Part shown: piece by piece, positions 18,338 through 27,492 of the stretch | Position numbering within the stretch: position 1 is the first letter of the stretch | How the letters are laid out: each line of letters starts with the position of its first letter | NCBI RefSeq assembly: GCF_003346715.1 | Contig: NZ_QQPQ01000003.1 | Span: forward strand, 1 to 64,000 | Length of the DNA: 64,000 bases | Direction of reading: 5' to 3' | Origin: Oceanispirochaeta sp. M1 | Lineage (GTDB): Bacteria > Spirochaetota > Spirochaetia > DSM-2461 | Program-made: the position numbers and the translations under genes | The notes under the pieces: generated by a model | What the model saw: the letters and a program-made list of their open reading frames with translations, nothing else | Database searches by the model: none | Told to the model about the DNA's origin: nothing

Positions 18338-19279
18338 ATGAAAAAAAGTATTTTAATACTACAGGTATTATTGATAATGGTTTCTTTTTCGCTGACTGCT
18401 GAAGGTCAGCAGGATAATAGTACAACTATAATATTCGGAGATGTCTCCTGGGACAGTGTTCAGGTTCACAATCGAATTATGGGATTCATCATTGAAAATG
18501 GTCTGACAGGTTACAAAGCAGATTATATCCCCGGTGATACAATGCCCATTATAAATGGAATCATACAGGGTGACGTTGATGTGGACATGGAGTCCTGGCA
18601 CTCAAATGTTCCTGAAATATATAAAGAGGGAATTGAATCAGGAGATATGATTGACTTGGGAAAAAATCTTCCCGATGCTCCTCAGGGATGGTGGATACCA
18701 CGTTACCTTGTTGAAGGTCCTGATGCTCCAGCCCCTGACCTGAAAACGGTTGCAGATCTTCCCAAGTATGCTCATCTGTTCAAAGATCCTGAAGATCCTT
18801 CTAAAGGACTTATATACGGCGGTGTTGCAGGATGGGGACAGCTCACAGTATCTGAAGATTTTTTCAAAGAATATAATTTAGAAGAAACCTTTAATCTGGG
18901 AATTGCCGGATCAGGAACAGCTTTGGCCGGTACCATGGTAGGTGCCTATAAAAAGAAAGAAGCCTGGTGTGGTTATTATTGGGCTCCCACAGCCGTACTT
19001 GGAAAATTGGATATGATTCGCCTCGCAGGAAGTGAATATCCTGCAGCAGATGTGAATATTCTTGTGAGTAAATCTATGCTTGAAAAAGCTCCGGATGTCG
19101 TTGAAATCCTGAAAAAATACAGTACTACTGTAGATGATAACAACGAATTTCTGGCCAAAATGGAAGATGAAGGCTGGGATACAATGCAGACTGCACAATG
19201 GTTCCTGAAAAACAAAGAAGAAGTCTGGACTAAATGGGTCTCTTCCGAAGTTGCCGAAAAAGTAAAAGCAGCACTCTAA
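18338..19279 (+). CDS. proX: Glycine betaine/proline-binding protein (ProX/OpuAC type)
   Basis: Exported substrate-binding protein of 313 residues for the osmoprotectant importer. The signal peptide ends near LTA-EGQQ, without a lipobox cysteine. The OpuAC-type body includes the aromatic motifs SWDSVQVHN, DMESWHSN and QGWWIP, whose tryptophans usually build the cage around the quaternary amine. It lies 12 bp before the ATPase gene. Choline, betaine and proline betaine are the likely ligand classes; which one cannot be read from the sequence. Confidence 0.88.
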   Translation: MKKSILILQVLLIMVSFSLTAEGQQDNSTTIIFGDVSWDSVQVHNRIMGFIIENGLTGYKADYIPGDTMPIINGIIQGDVDVDMESWHSNVPEIYKEGIESGDMIDLGKNLPDAPQGWWIPRYLVEGPDAPAPDLKTVADLPKYAHLFKDPEDPSKGLIYGGVAGWGQLTVSEDFFKEYNLEETFNLGIAGSGTALAGTMVGAYKKKEAWCGYYWAPTAVLGKLDMIRLAGSEYPAADVNILVSKSMLEKAPDVVEILKKYSTTVDDNNEFLAKMEDEGWDTMQTAQWFLKNKEEVWTKWVSSEVAEKVKAAL

Positions 19280-19291
19280 AAAGGATATATA

Positions 19292-20554
19292 ATGACTGAT
19301 ACGACTCTTGGGAATGAACAGGAAATGGTTCATTCCGGGGGGAGTAAATCCCCTCAAATTATAATAAAAGACTTATGGAAGATCTATGGTCGTGATCCAA
19401 AAAGAGTTCTTAAGAAAGACCTGAGAAATAAATCAAAAGATGAGATACAGAAGAAAACCGGTTGTATTGTCGGTATGCGAAATATCAATCTGGAGATTGA
19501 AAAGGGTCAATTTTACATCCTGATGGGATTGTCTGGAAGCGGCAAATCCACTCTGATCAGAAGCCTTATTCGATTGATAAATTCCAGTAGTGGATCAATT
19601 ACAATCAATGACAAAAACATCACAAAGATGAATCAGGAACAGCTCCTTCAATTTAGAAGGAAAACCTTCGGTATGGTATTTCAGCATTACGGATTACTTC
19701 CGCATCTGACTGTTCTGGATAATGCCGCCTATGGACTGAAAGTCAAAGGCATGCCAAAGGGAGAACGCTACGCCAAAGCCATGCGAACCCTGGAAACTGT
19801 CGGTCTTAAGGGTTGGGAAGATTATTATCCCGGATCTTTAAGTGGAGGCATGCAGCAGCGTGTCGGTCTGGCCAGGGCTCTCTCCAATGACCCTGAGATT
19901 CTCCTTATGGATGAACCCTTCAGCGGACTTGACCCCCTTATCCGCAGACAGATGCAGGATGAACTTGTTGAGCTCCAGGAGACCCTGAAAAAAACAATCG
20001 TATTCGTAACCCATGACCTGCATGAAGCTCTCAAGCTTGGTGATAAGATCGCCATCATGAGAAATGGTGAGGTTGTTCAGGAAGGGACTCCCGAAGAGAT
20101 CGTAACTCAACCTGCTGATGATTATGTTCAGGAATTTGTCAGAGATGCATCTCCGGCCAAAGTACTGACAGCCGGCAGTATCATGGAAGAGCCCAAGATT
20201 ATCCTTTATGACTGGGAAGGTCCCCGGACGGCCCAAACCCTTTTACTCTCCAATAACAGACGCTCAGCCTTTGTTGTCAGCAAATCCAGAAAGTTTCTGG
20301 GAGTGGTCACAGACGTCAAGCTCAATAAGCTGTTAGAGAATAAAGATCACAGTGGAGGGATTCCAGAGTCTATCATTCGAAAAGTCCCGACTGTCACTGA
20401 AGACACGATACTGGAAGACTTGTTTTCCATCGTCAATGAAAATCCCTATCCCATACCGGTGGTTGATGAAAATGGCCGATTCAAAGGGAAAGTGACTACA
20501 GACCAGATCTTTGAATCTATAACGCCCCTGGAAGAAGGAGAAGGCAATGATTAA
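19292..20554 (+). CDS. proV: Glycine betaine/proline ABC transporter ATPase with CBS domains
   Basis: Cytoplasmic ATPase subunit of 420 residues. Walker A is GLSGSGKST, signature LSGGMQQR, Walker B ILLMDEP, and the H-loop region is VTHDLHEA. The C-terminal tandem CBS domains (about 285-410) are the module that senses ionic strength in OpuA/ProV-type osmotic importers, so transport is probably activated by osmotic upshift. It overlaps the permease gene by 8 nt. Confidence 0.92.
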   Translation: MTDTTLGNEQEMVHSGGSKSPQIIIKDLWKIYGRDPKRVLKKDLRNKSKDEIQKKTGCIVGMRNINLEIEKGQFYILMGLSGSGKSTLIRSLIRLINSSSGSITINDKNITKMNQEQLLQFRRKTFGMVFQHYGLLPHLTVLDNAAYGLKVKGMPKGERYAKAMRTLETVGLKGWEDYYPGSLSGGMQQRVGLARALSNDPEILLMDEPFSGLDPLIRRQMQDELVELQETLKKTIVFVTHDLHEALKLGDKIAIMRNGEVVQEGTPEEIVTQPADDYVQEFVRDASPAKVLTAGSIMEEPKIILYDWEGPRTAQTLLLSNNRRSAFVVSKSRKFLGVVTDVKLNKLLENKDHSGGIPESIIRKVPTVTEDTILEDLFSIVNENPYPIPVVDENGRFKGKVTTDQIFESITPLEEGEGND

Positions 20555-21392
20555 GTTTCCTGATATTGTCGGTATACCTCTTGCTAAATGGATCGATGCA
20601 ATTATGGACTGGCTTTTGGAAAATCTTGATGGGTTTTTTGATGCCGTAGGTTTTGTTATTCTCCAGGTTGTTGTCGGAATTGAAAAGATTTTTCTCTTTA
20701 CTCCCTGGTTTATTATAATTCTTCTTGTCGGACTGGCTGGATGGAAACTTGTCGGGAAATGGAAAACCGGAATCGTATTTATGGTTCTCATGTTTATGAT
20801 AGGAACTTTCGGATATTGGGAGCTCGCCATGCGGACCCTCAGTCTTGTTATTGCTTCTGTCTTTTTCTCTTTGCTTATCGGTATCCCTACGGGTATTAAA
20901 ATGGCTCGGAGTGACCGTGCCCTATCCATCCTGCAGCCCCTGCTGGACGGCATGCAGACCATGCCCAGTTTTGTTTATCTAATTCCTGCCCTAATGTTTT
21001 TCGGTATGGGTAAGGTGCCAGCCATGTTTGCCACCATTATATATGCTGTCCCTCCGGTGATCCGGCTTACCAATGTGGGTATCAGGACTGTTGATGTAGA
21101 AGCCGTTGAAGCCTCCAAGGCTTTCGGTGCTACCCCCAGACAGGTCCTTATAGATGTACAACTGCCTCTGGCGAAACCCTCAATTATGGTGGGGATTAAT
21201 CAGACAACCATGATGGCCCTGGCCATGGTGGTCATCGGTTCCATGATTGGTGCTAAAGGACTTGGAATGGAAGTTCTGCTGTCGATCAACCGGATTGAGG
21301 TAGGACGTGGTTTTGAAGCTGGAATTTCTATTGTTTTTCTAGCCATCATTATTGACCGCATCACTCACTCATTTTCTGTCAAAAAAGACTGA
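20547..21392 (+). CDS. proW: Glycine betaine/proline ABC transporter permease
   Basis: Inner-membrane permease of 281 residues with several membrane spans. The EAA loop EASKAFGATPRQ contacts the ATPase. An extra N-terminal amphipathic/hydrophobic segment is typical of ProW/OpuAB. It is the last gene of the betaine operon and is followed directly by a strong terminator. Together with the ProX and ProV proteins it forms a complete osmoprotectant importer. Confidence 0.91.
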   Translation: MIKFPDIVGIPLAKWIDAIMDWLLENLDGFFDAVGFVILQVVVGIEKIFLFTPWFIIILLVGLAGWKLVGKWKTGIVFMVLMFMIGTFGYWELAMRTLSLVIASVFFSLLIGIPTGIKMARSDRALSILQPLLDGMQTMPSFVYLIPALMFFGMGKVPAMFATIIYAVPPVIRLTNVGIRTVDVEAVEASKAFGATPRQVLIDVQLPLAKPSIMVGINQTTMMALAMVVIGSMIGAKGLGMEVLLSINRIEVGRGFEAGISIVFLAIIIDRITHSFSVKKD

Positions 21393-21396
21393 TAAC

Positions 21397-21443
21397 TGGG
21401 GATTCCTAAAATTGCTTTTGCGGTTTTGGAATCCCCTTTATTT
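21397..21443 (+). terminator. Intrinsic terminator of the betaine operon
   Basis: Perfect 9-bp stem GGGGATTCC / GGAATCCCC (21398-21406 and 21428-21436), extended inward by AAAA/TTTT pairing, and followed by TTTATTTT. Confidence 0.85.
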
Positions 21444-21588
21444 TAATCATGCCCTCTCTTCTGAAGGGATCACTCTCCATATTCAAATCATTTTTTAATT
21501 CCCTGATTTCATACATCTCTAAATCTCTTTTTTTTTGTACAGACCATTCTGTATTCACTCATAAGTAAATTTAAAAATGTCACATAGT

Positions 21589-21617
21589 TTGACAGCTTTA
21601 AATGCAGGATATATGCT
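21589..21617 (+). promoter_or_regulatory. Promoter of the ECF transporter / SAM hydrolase operon
   Basis: Consensus -35 TTGACA (21589-21594), 17-bp spacer, -10 TATGCT (21612-21617). Transcription should begin near 21624, about 60 nt before the S-component ATG at 21687, which has an AAGGAG box. Confidence 0.75.
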
Positions 21618-21622
21618 TACTA

Positions 21623-21653
21623 TGATATTTTTTCCTTAAAGTGAAAAATATCA
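21623..21653. repeat. Perfect 10-bp inverted repeat at the ECF operon start site
   Basis: TGATATTTTT (21623-21632) and AAAAATATCA (21644-21653), spaced by 11 bp. The flanks (ACTA on the left, CTATGT on the right) extend the symmetry imperfectly. It begins at the expected transcription start, so it could be an operator or a leader hairpin. Confidence 0.65.
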
Positions 21654-21686
21654 CTATGTATTCATCAAAGTCCAAGGAGAAAAATT

Positions 21687-22244
21687 ATGAAAGATTATTT
21701 TAAAGTGACCACAAGAACCATTGTGGCTACCGGCCTGGGTGCAGCTCTTTTCATGCTGCTTTTTATGTATGTTAAAGTACCTTCTCCCATTCCTGAAACC
21801 AGCCTGCAGACAGCGTACGGTCTCGGTGCTTTCTTTGCTGTGCTGTTCGGACCCATTGCCGGCGCACTGATTGCTTTAATCGGTCATGCTCTTTCGGATG
21901 CTCTTCAGTATGGTTCTCCCTGGTGGAGCTGGGTAATTGCCAGTGGTGTCTGTGGTTTTTTCTATGGACTGGCCTACAAAAAAACTGGTGTAGAAGAGGG
22001 TGAATTCAAGGGAAAATCAATTATTATCTTCAATGTAATTCAGATTGTCGGAAATATTATTGCCTGGGTTGTTGTTGCTCCCGTTCTTGATATTCTTATC
22101 TACAAAGAACCTGTAAATCTTGTATTTACACAGGGAATTGTTGCAGCCGGAATGAACTCTGTAACAGTAGCCATAATCGGTACACTTCTGCTGATTGCCT
22201 ATAATGCAACCAGAACACAGAAAGGAAGTCTCGATAAAGAGTAG
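21687..22244 (+). CDS. ECF transporter substrate-binding (S) component, UPF0397-like
   Basis: Integral membrane S component of 185 residues with about six spans. The N-terminal pattern (TRTIVATGLGAALF, FGPIAGALIALIGHALSDAL, GSPWWSWVIASG) matches the UPF0397/ECF-type riboflavin-like S family of Firmicutes and spirochaetes. S components set the specificity of energy-coupling-factor importers, usually for vitamins, nucleosides or trace metals. It is followed by the fused ATPases and the T component, giving a complete dedicated ECF system. The link to SAM hydrolases downstream hints at adenosine, methionine or a related solute, but that is inference. Confidence 0.85.
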   Translation: MKDYFKVTTRTIVATGLGAALFMLLFMYVKVPSPIPETSLQTAYGLGAFFAVLFGPIAGALIALIGHALSDALQYGSPWWSWVIASGVCGFFYGLAYKKTGVEEGEFKGKSIIIFNVIQIVGNIIAWVVVAPVLDILIYKEPVNLVFTQGIVAAGMNSVTVAIIGTLLLIAYNATRTQKGSLDKE

Positions 22245-22298
22245 ATTTTCCTTTTAGAGAAAACAATTTAAAAAGATTTATTTAAGAAGAGGTTTTAA

Positions 22299-24008
22299 GT
22301 GGGTAATGACAGTATCATTGAGTTCAAAGATTTCAGTTTTCAGTATTTTACCCAGGCAAAACCAACTCTTCATAATATAGATCTTACTATCAAAAAAGGG
22401 GAAAAGATCCTTATAGTCGGTCCCAGCGGCAGTGGTAAAAGCACCCTGGGACATTGCCTGAACGGTCTTATCCCCTTTTCCTATAAGGGCGAAATATCCG
22501 GTAGTCTGAAGATTCAGGGTCAGGAGACACGTGATCTTGATATATTCCATTTGTCCAAGATTCTGGGAACTGTTCTGCAGGACCCGGATGGTCAGTTCGT
22601 GGGTCTCACAGTTTATGAGGATATCGCCTTTGCCCTTGAAAATGACAATATTCCGCAGTCGGAAATGAAAGAGCGGGTAGATAAAGCTGCCCGTATGGTG
22701 GATATGGAGAGCTTTCATTCTTCATCTCCCTATGAACTTTCAGGAGGACAGAAGCAGCGTACATCCCTGGCGGGAGTTCTTGTGGATGAAGTGGATATTC
22801 TGTTATTCGATGAACCCCTGGCCAATCTTGATCCTGCGACCGGAAAAGCCGCCATTGAGATCATTGATGATATACACAGAAATACTGATAAAACCATCAT
22901 AATTATTGAGCATAGGCTTGAAGATGTTCTTTACCGGAATATTGATAGGGTTCTTCTGATGAATGATGGTTGTATCCTGGCTGATCTTGATGCGGATGCT
23001 CTTATGGCATCTCCTGTACTCATTGAAAACGGGATAAGAGAACCTCTCTATGTCACAGCTCTTAAATATGCTGGTGTTGATGTCACAAGGGATCTTCATG
23101 CAGGTAATATAGATACACTTAAGATCAATTCAGTAAAAAGTGCTGTTTGTGATTGGAATGATACAATCATCTCTCCTCAGCCCACTAAAGTGAAAGATAC
23201 ATTACTGGAGATGAAAAACATAAGTTTTTCATATGATGGAGAGAGGGATATCATCAACGATGTCAGTTTTAGCTTAGGAAAGGGTGAGCTTATAGCCATA
23301 GTGGGAAGAAATGGTGCCGGTAAATCGACACTCTCCCGTCTTATCTCAGGATTTGAGAAGGAGTCTTCCGGTACAATCTCCTATTTGGGAGAGGATATCA
23401 GCGATCTGACCATTAAAGAACGTGCCGAGAAGATCGGTGTGGTTATGCAGAACCCCAATCAGATGATATCTAAACCCCTTATCTATGATGAGATTGCTCT
23501 GGGGCTGCGTCTTCGGGATATAGACGAAGAAGAAATTAAAATTAGGGTGGAAAAGGTACTTAAGGTCTGTGGTCTGGCACCATTTCGTAAATGGCCCATT
23601 GCTGCCCTTAGTTTCGGGCAGAGGAAAAGGGTCACTATAGCTTCCATTCTGGTTCTTGATCCTGAAGTAATTATACTTGATGAACCCACAGCCGGACAGG
23701 ACTTCAAACATTATACTCAGATCATGGAATTTGTTGATGAGATCAATCAGCTGGGAGTAGCTATTATTCTGATTACACATGATATGCACCTGATGCTCGA
23801 ATACGCCAGCAGAGCTGTTGTTATCTCTGGAGGGAAAAAAATTGCGGATGCCCGACCCAGTGATATTCTGACAGATTTAGATGTTATTGAGCAGGCAAAT
23901 TTAAAGGAGACGTCTCTTTATCAGCTCAGTCAGAGTGTAGGTATTGAAGATGGTACTGCTTTTGTGCAGAACTTTATTGATTATGAAAAGAAGGTCAGAG
24001 TCCATTGA
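22299..24008 (+). CDS. ECF transporter ATPase, two fused ABC domains
   Basis: Cytoplasmic energising subunit of 569 residues with the EcfA and EcfA' halves fused in one chain. The first half has Walker A GPSGSGKST, signature LSGGQKQR and Walker B ILLFDEP. The second has GRNGAGKST, a diverged signature LSFGQRKR and VIILDEP. The start is GTG at 22299 with a purine-rich AAGAGG upstream. Its stop overlaps the T-component start. The layout resembles YkoD-type fused ATPases. Confidence 0.9.
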   Translation: MGNDSIIEFKDFSFQYFTQAKPTLHNIDLTIKKGEKILIVGPSGSGKSTLGHCLNGLIPFSYKGEISGSLKIQGQETRDLDIFHLSKILGTVLQDPDGQFVGLTVYEDIAFALENDNIPQSEMKERVDKAARMVDMESFHSSSPYELSGGQKQRTSLAGVLVDEVDILLFDEPLANLDPATGKAAIEIIDDIHRNTDKTIIIIEHRLEDVLYRNIDRVLLMNDGCILADLDADALMASPVLIENGIREPLYVTALKYAGVDVTRDLHAGNIDTLKINSVKSAVCDWNDTIISPQPTKVKDTLLEMKNISFSYDGERDIINDVSFSLGKGELIAIVGRNGAGKSTLSRLISGFEKESSGTISYLGEDISDLTIKERAEKIGVVMQNPNQMISKPLIYDEIALGLRLRDIDEEEIKIRVEKVLKVCGLAPFRKWPIAALSFGQRKRVTIASILVLDPEVIILDEPTAGQDFKHYTQIMEFVDEINQLGVAIILITHDMHLMLEYASRAVVISGGKKIADARPSDILTDLDVIEQANLKETSLYQLSQSVGIEDGTAFVQNFIDYEKKVRVH

Positions 24009-24838
24009 ACAATAAATTATTCTCATACAACTTTGTAGATACCCCGATTCATAGACTCTCGGGACTAACCAAACTGATCGCCTTTTTGTTTCTGACTTTT
24101 GCAGTCATGTTCAGTTACGATCTCAGAGTCATAATGCTGGTTATGATTTTTTCTATATTTGTAATGCGTATTTCTCAGATTAAATACAGACAGATCAGGC
24201 TTATGGTTATCTATGTAGCCGTTTTTATTGTGACCAATGCGGTCATTACATTCTTTTTCTCACCCGAAGAAGGAGTCAAAATCTACGGAACACGACATGT
24301 GCTGTTCAAGATCGTTGGTCCCTATATTGTCACTCAGGAGCAGCTCTTTTATCAGATTACCAAACTGTTTAAATATGCATCTGTTATCCCCCTGGGTATA
24401 ACATTTCTTTTGACAACTAATCCAAGTGAGTTTGCTTCTGCTTTAAATGGAGTCGGTGTTCATTACAAGGCTGCCTATGCTGTATCACTGACACTTCGCT
24501 ACTTTCCGGACATTCAGCGGGAATATAGAAACATCAGTCTTTCACAGCAGGCCCGTGGGCTTGATCTCTCCAAAAAAGCTGGTTTTTCAAAGAGGGTAAA
24601 GAATTCACTGTTAATTATTATCCCTCTTGTTTTTTCAACCCTGGACAGAATTGAACTTATCAGTAATGCCATGGATTTAAGAGGATTCGGAAAACATAAT
24701 AAACGAAGTTGGTTCAGTAAAAAAAGATTTACTACTGCTGATTTCATAGCCCTGCTTATTTCAGCAGCTATTTTTGCAGGAACAATTTATGTTTCTGCTT
24801 TTATCAATCATGGAAGATTTTATAATCCTTTTATATAG
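24005..24838 (+). CDS. ecfT: ECF transporter transmembrane (T) component
   Basis: Membrane scaffold linking the S component to the ATPases, 277 residues with about five or six spans. Both coupling-helix signatures are visible: SQQARGLDL and AMDLRGFG, the Ala-Arg-Gly-like motifs that contact the two ATPase halves. It begins with TTG at 24005, overlapping the ATPase stop by 4 nt, so it is translationally coupled. Confidence 0.88.
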   Translation: MNNKLFSYNFVDTPIHRLSGLTKLIAFLFLTFAVMFSYDLRVIMLVMIFSIFVMRISQIKYRQIRLMVIYVAVFIVTNAVITFFFSPEEGVKIYGTRHVLFKIVGPYIVTQEQLFYQITKLFKYASVIPLGITFLLTTNPSEFASALNGVGVHYKAAYAVSLTLRYFPDIQREYRNISLSQQARGLDLSKKAGFSKRVKNSLLIIIPLVFSTLDRIELISNAMDLRGFGKHNKRSWFSKKRFTTADFIALLISAAIFAGTIYVSAFINHGRFYNPFI

Positions 24839-24864
24839 GATTTTATTTTAACGTAGGAGTTAAC

Positions 24865-25710
24865 ATGGATAAACCAATACTTGTGTTTCAGACCGATTTT
24901 ACCTACAAGGAGGGAGCAGTCTGTTCCATGTACGGGGTTGTAAAAACTGTAGACCGCTCTCTTGAAATCATTACCGGTACCCATGAGATTCCCCAGTTTG
25001 ATACCTGGAGTGCATCATACCGTCTCTATCAGTCTATGAAGTTCTGGCCCGAAGGTACTGTGTTTGTTTCAGTTGTAGATCCCGGAGTGGGAACTCCCCG
25101 AAAGGCTTCTGTTGCTCTCACGGAAAACGGATACTATATTGTCACACCTGATAACGGTTCTCTCACTCATGTGGACAAAGAATTCGGAATCAAAGCCATA
25201 AGGGAAATTGATGAGGATGTGAACCGTCTGAAGGGGAAGGGTACCGAAGAGGTCAGTATCTTTCATGGACGGGATCTTTTCTCTTACTGTGCAGCAAAAT
25301 TCGCTTCCGGCATAATCAGTTTTGAAGAGGTTGGACCTGAGTATTCGACAGATGAGATCATCCGATTTCCTATACTTGAGCCGACTGTTGAGGGAAACAA
25401 GATCTCTGGTATTTTTGAAATCAATGATCCTAATTTCGGGAATCTCTGGACAAATATTCCACTGTCTGTGTTCAAAAAGGCAGGATTTGACTTTGGTGAT
25501 CATCTTAATTTGAGAATATGCTGCAAGGGTGTTGAAAAGTTTTCTGAAAAGATTCTTTTTCATAAATCCTTCGGATTTGAAAAGAAGGGTCAGCCTATGA
25601 TTTATAATAATGAGCTGATGAAAATTTCCCTGGCCGTTTCCCAGGGCAGTTTTATCGAAAAATATAATATCGGATACGGATCTGACTGGACTGTAGAATT
25701 TAATAAGTAA
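24865..25710 (+). CDS. S-adenosyl-L-methionine hydrolase (SAM hydroxide adenosyltransferase), copy 1
   Basis: Member of the DUF62 / SAM hydroxide adenosyltransferase family, which splits SAM with water into adenosine and methionine. The family is 250-290 residues; this one has 281. The family's hydrolase triad is intact: Asp72 and Arg79 in VDPGVGTPR, and His134 in FHGRD. The nucleoside-binding segment TPDNGSLTHV is also present. Halide-using relatives (fluorinase, chlorinase) lack that triad. It has no signal peptide and lies 26 bp after ecfT with a GGAG box, in the same operon as the ECF transporter. Confidence 0.88.
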   Translation: MDKPILVFQTDFTYKEGAVCSMYGVVKTVDRSLEIITGTHEIPQFDTWSASYRLYQSMKFWPEGTVFVSVVDPGVGTPRKASVALTENGYYIVTPDNGSLTHVDKEFGIKAIREIDEDVNRLKGKGTEEVSIFHGRDLFSYCAAKFASGIISFEEVGPEYSTDEIIRFPILEPTVEGNKISGIFEINDPNFGNLWTNIPLSVFKKAGFDFGDHLNLRICCKGVEKFSEKILFHKSFGFEKKGQPMIYNNELMKISLAVSQGSFIEKYNIGYGSDWTVEFNK

Positions 25711-25728
25711 AATCAAGGAGTCTTTTTT

Positions 25729-26571
25729 ATGAACAAACTAATTGTATTTCAAAGTGATTTCGGTCTGGTCGATGGTGCTGTATCAGCAATGCACGGAGTA
25801 GCCAATGTTGTAGATGACAGTCTTAAAATATTTGATCTTACCCATGATATCCCTCAATACAGCATCTGGGAGGCCTCTTACAGGCTTTACCAGACCACAG
25901 AGTACTGGCCCAGGGGAACTGTCTTTGTTTCAGTAGTAGACCCCGGTGTAGGTTCTAAGCGCCTCAGTGTGGTAGCGGAAACAGTGGGCGGTCACTTTAT
26001 TGTCACTCCCGATAATGGGACCCTTACTCATATGAAAAAGTATGTGGGCCTAAAGGAAGTCAGGGAAATTGATGAAACAAAGCATCGTAGAGAAGATACT
26101 GAGTACTCCTACACCTTCCACGGAAGGGATGTTTATGCCAATACCGGTGCAAAACTGGCATCAGGCACCATCAGCTTTGAACAGGTGGGTGATATTGTAG
26201 ACTTGGACCAGGTGTGTGAACTGGAGGTAGGTGAGGTTGTAAAGAGTGAGGATTCTGTAAAGGGAACAATCGATATTCTCGATGTCCGTTTTGGAAGCCT
26301 CTGGACCAATGTGCCCCGTGATGTCTTTGTAAGTGCAGGATTCAAGCATGGAGACACCGTCGAGGTTATGATCCGTAATGGAAACAAGATTGCCTATAAC
26401 AATAGAATCGTATACGGACGATCCTTTGCCGATGTATATCCCAGCGAGCAGATCATCTATGTAAACTCTGTCTACAATATGGCCATCGCCATAAACCAGG
26501 GGAATTTTGCCAAAGCCTACAATATCGGGACCGGGCAGCACTGGGAAATTGAATTCAAAAAAATGAAATGA
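25729..26571 (+). CDS. S-adenosyl-L-methionine hydrolase, copy 2
   Basis: Tandem paralogue of the preceding gene, 280 residues and colinear with it. The triad is again complete: Asp71 and Arg78 in VDPGVGSKR, His131 in FHGRD. Shared blocks include the TPDNG-TLTH segment and the C-terminal NIG-G--W-VEF pattern. The two differ widely in the middle (about residues 110-130 and 165-230), so this is an old duplication. The family forms trimers, so a hetero-oligomer or two substrate preferences are possible. Preceded by AAGGAG; last gene of the ECF operon. Confidence 0.88.
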   Translation: MNKLIVFQSDFGLVDGAVSAMHGVANVVDDSLKIFDLTHDIPQYSIWEASYRLYQTTEYWPRGTVFVSVVDPGVGSKRLSVVAETVGGHFIVTPDNGTLTHMKKYVGLKEVREIDETKHRREDTEYSYTFHGRDVYANTGAKLASGTISFEQVGDIVDLDQVCELEVGEVVKSEDSVKGTIDILDVRFGSLWTNVPRDVFVSAGFKHGDTVEVMIRNGNKIAYNNRIVYGRSFADVYPSEQIIYVNSVYNMAIAINQGNFAKAYNIGTGQHWEIEFKKMK

Positions 26572-26612
26572 TAATCCTTGTAAGGAGTCTTTTCAGATAA
26601 AGAGCTGTGCCG

Positions 26613-27365
26613 TCAGATCTTCTCAAGATAGCGGCGGCGCAGTGTCTTGATATCATCACTGCTTATTTTAAGAAAGTTTTTGATATATGTATCCATATCG
26701 CCATAGCGTTCTTCTATACCCTCATAGTATGAGGATAGATATTCCCTTTTTACAGTAATAAATCCAAACATATTATCCTTAATCTCTGAAAGCTCCAGTT
26801 CAGGAACAGACGCTGAAATTACAGAGGAGTCGGGCATGAATTTTATGCTGAGAAAATCAATAAGTTCAGGGTCGATTTTAAGATACTCTTCGATTATGTC
26901 TTCTGAATCAAATTCAAGAATATGCATCAGAATAACAGCGGCAATACCTGTTCTGTCCTTACCGGCGGTACAGTGAAACAGGAAGGCTGGAGTCTCCTGA
27001 TCAAGGATATTTCGGAAAAAAGAGCTGTATTCTTTTGATACACTCAGCATATCCCTGTACATCATGTTCATAAACTTATCTGCATTTTGAAGATATATCT
27101 CCATATCATCATTACTCATTCCTGCTGCAGGGAGTATATTTACATGAATTGTCTCTGCATTGGCAACTTTCTGCTGGCCGTCTTTTTCAATCTCCATATT
27201 GCTTCTGAAATCATAGATATAGTTGATCTGTTTCTCTTTGATCTCATCAAGATCTCCCTTGTATTCAGTCAGGGGATTGCTGCTGCGGAATATGGTGTTA
27301 CTGCGGAGTTTCTGTCCGTGGATATTTGTTTTGTTACTGAGTTCTCTGAAGTTTAATATTTTCAT
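26613..27365 (-). CDS. Tyrosine-protein phosphatase (PF13350-like)
   Basis: Cytoplasmic dual-specificity/tyrosine phosphatase of 250 residues. The P-loop HCTAGKDRTG gives the CX5R active site (Cys132, Arg138). The N-terminal LRSNTIFRSSNP and YDFRSNMEIE blocks are typical of the bacterial Y_phosphatase3 family related to LipA and fungal Siw14. Some members act on inositol or lipid phosphates rather than proteins, so the substrate is open. It is convergent to the SAM hydrolase operon and divergent from the acetyltransferase-like gene. Confidence 0.85.
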   Translation of the reverse strand: MKILNFRELSNKTNIHGQKLRSNTIFRSSNPLTEYKGDLDEIKEKQINYIYDFRSNMEIEKDGQQKVANAETIHVNILPAAGMSNDDMEIYLQNADKFMNMMYRDMLSVSKEYSSFFRNILDQETPAFLFHCTAGKDRTGIAAVILMHILEFDSEDIIEEYLKIDPELIDFLSIKFMPDSSVISASVPELELSEIKDNMFGFITVKREYLSSYYEGIEERYGDMDTYIKNFLKISSDDIKTLRRRYLEKI

Positions 27366-27492
27366 ATGAACATTTTAGCTGTTTTTTGATTTTTCCGGAA
27401 TAGAAAAAGAGAGGCGAATATAAATAGAATGTCAGTTATATGAAAAAAAGCTGTTTGTGTTATCTGCAGTTCTGCTTTACCATTATGTATCC

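Noticed and set aside
21393-21686. Vitamin or SAM riboswitch upstream of the ECF operon
   Set aside because: The predicted leader is only about 60 nt, and no TPP, FMN, cobalamin, SAM or preQ1 consensus was found.
24865-26571. Possible fluorinase/chlorinase activity for the two DUF62 proteins
   Set aside because: Both keep the Asp-Arg-His triad of the SAM hydroxide adenosyltransferases, which halide-using relatives lack.
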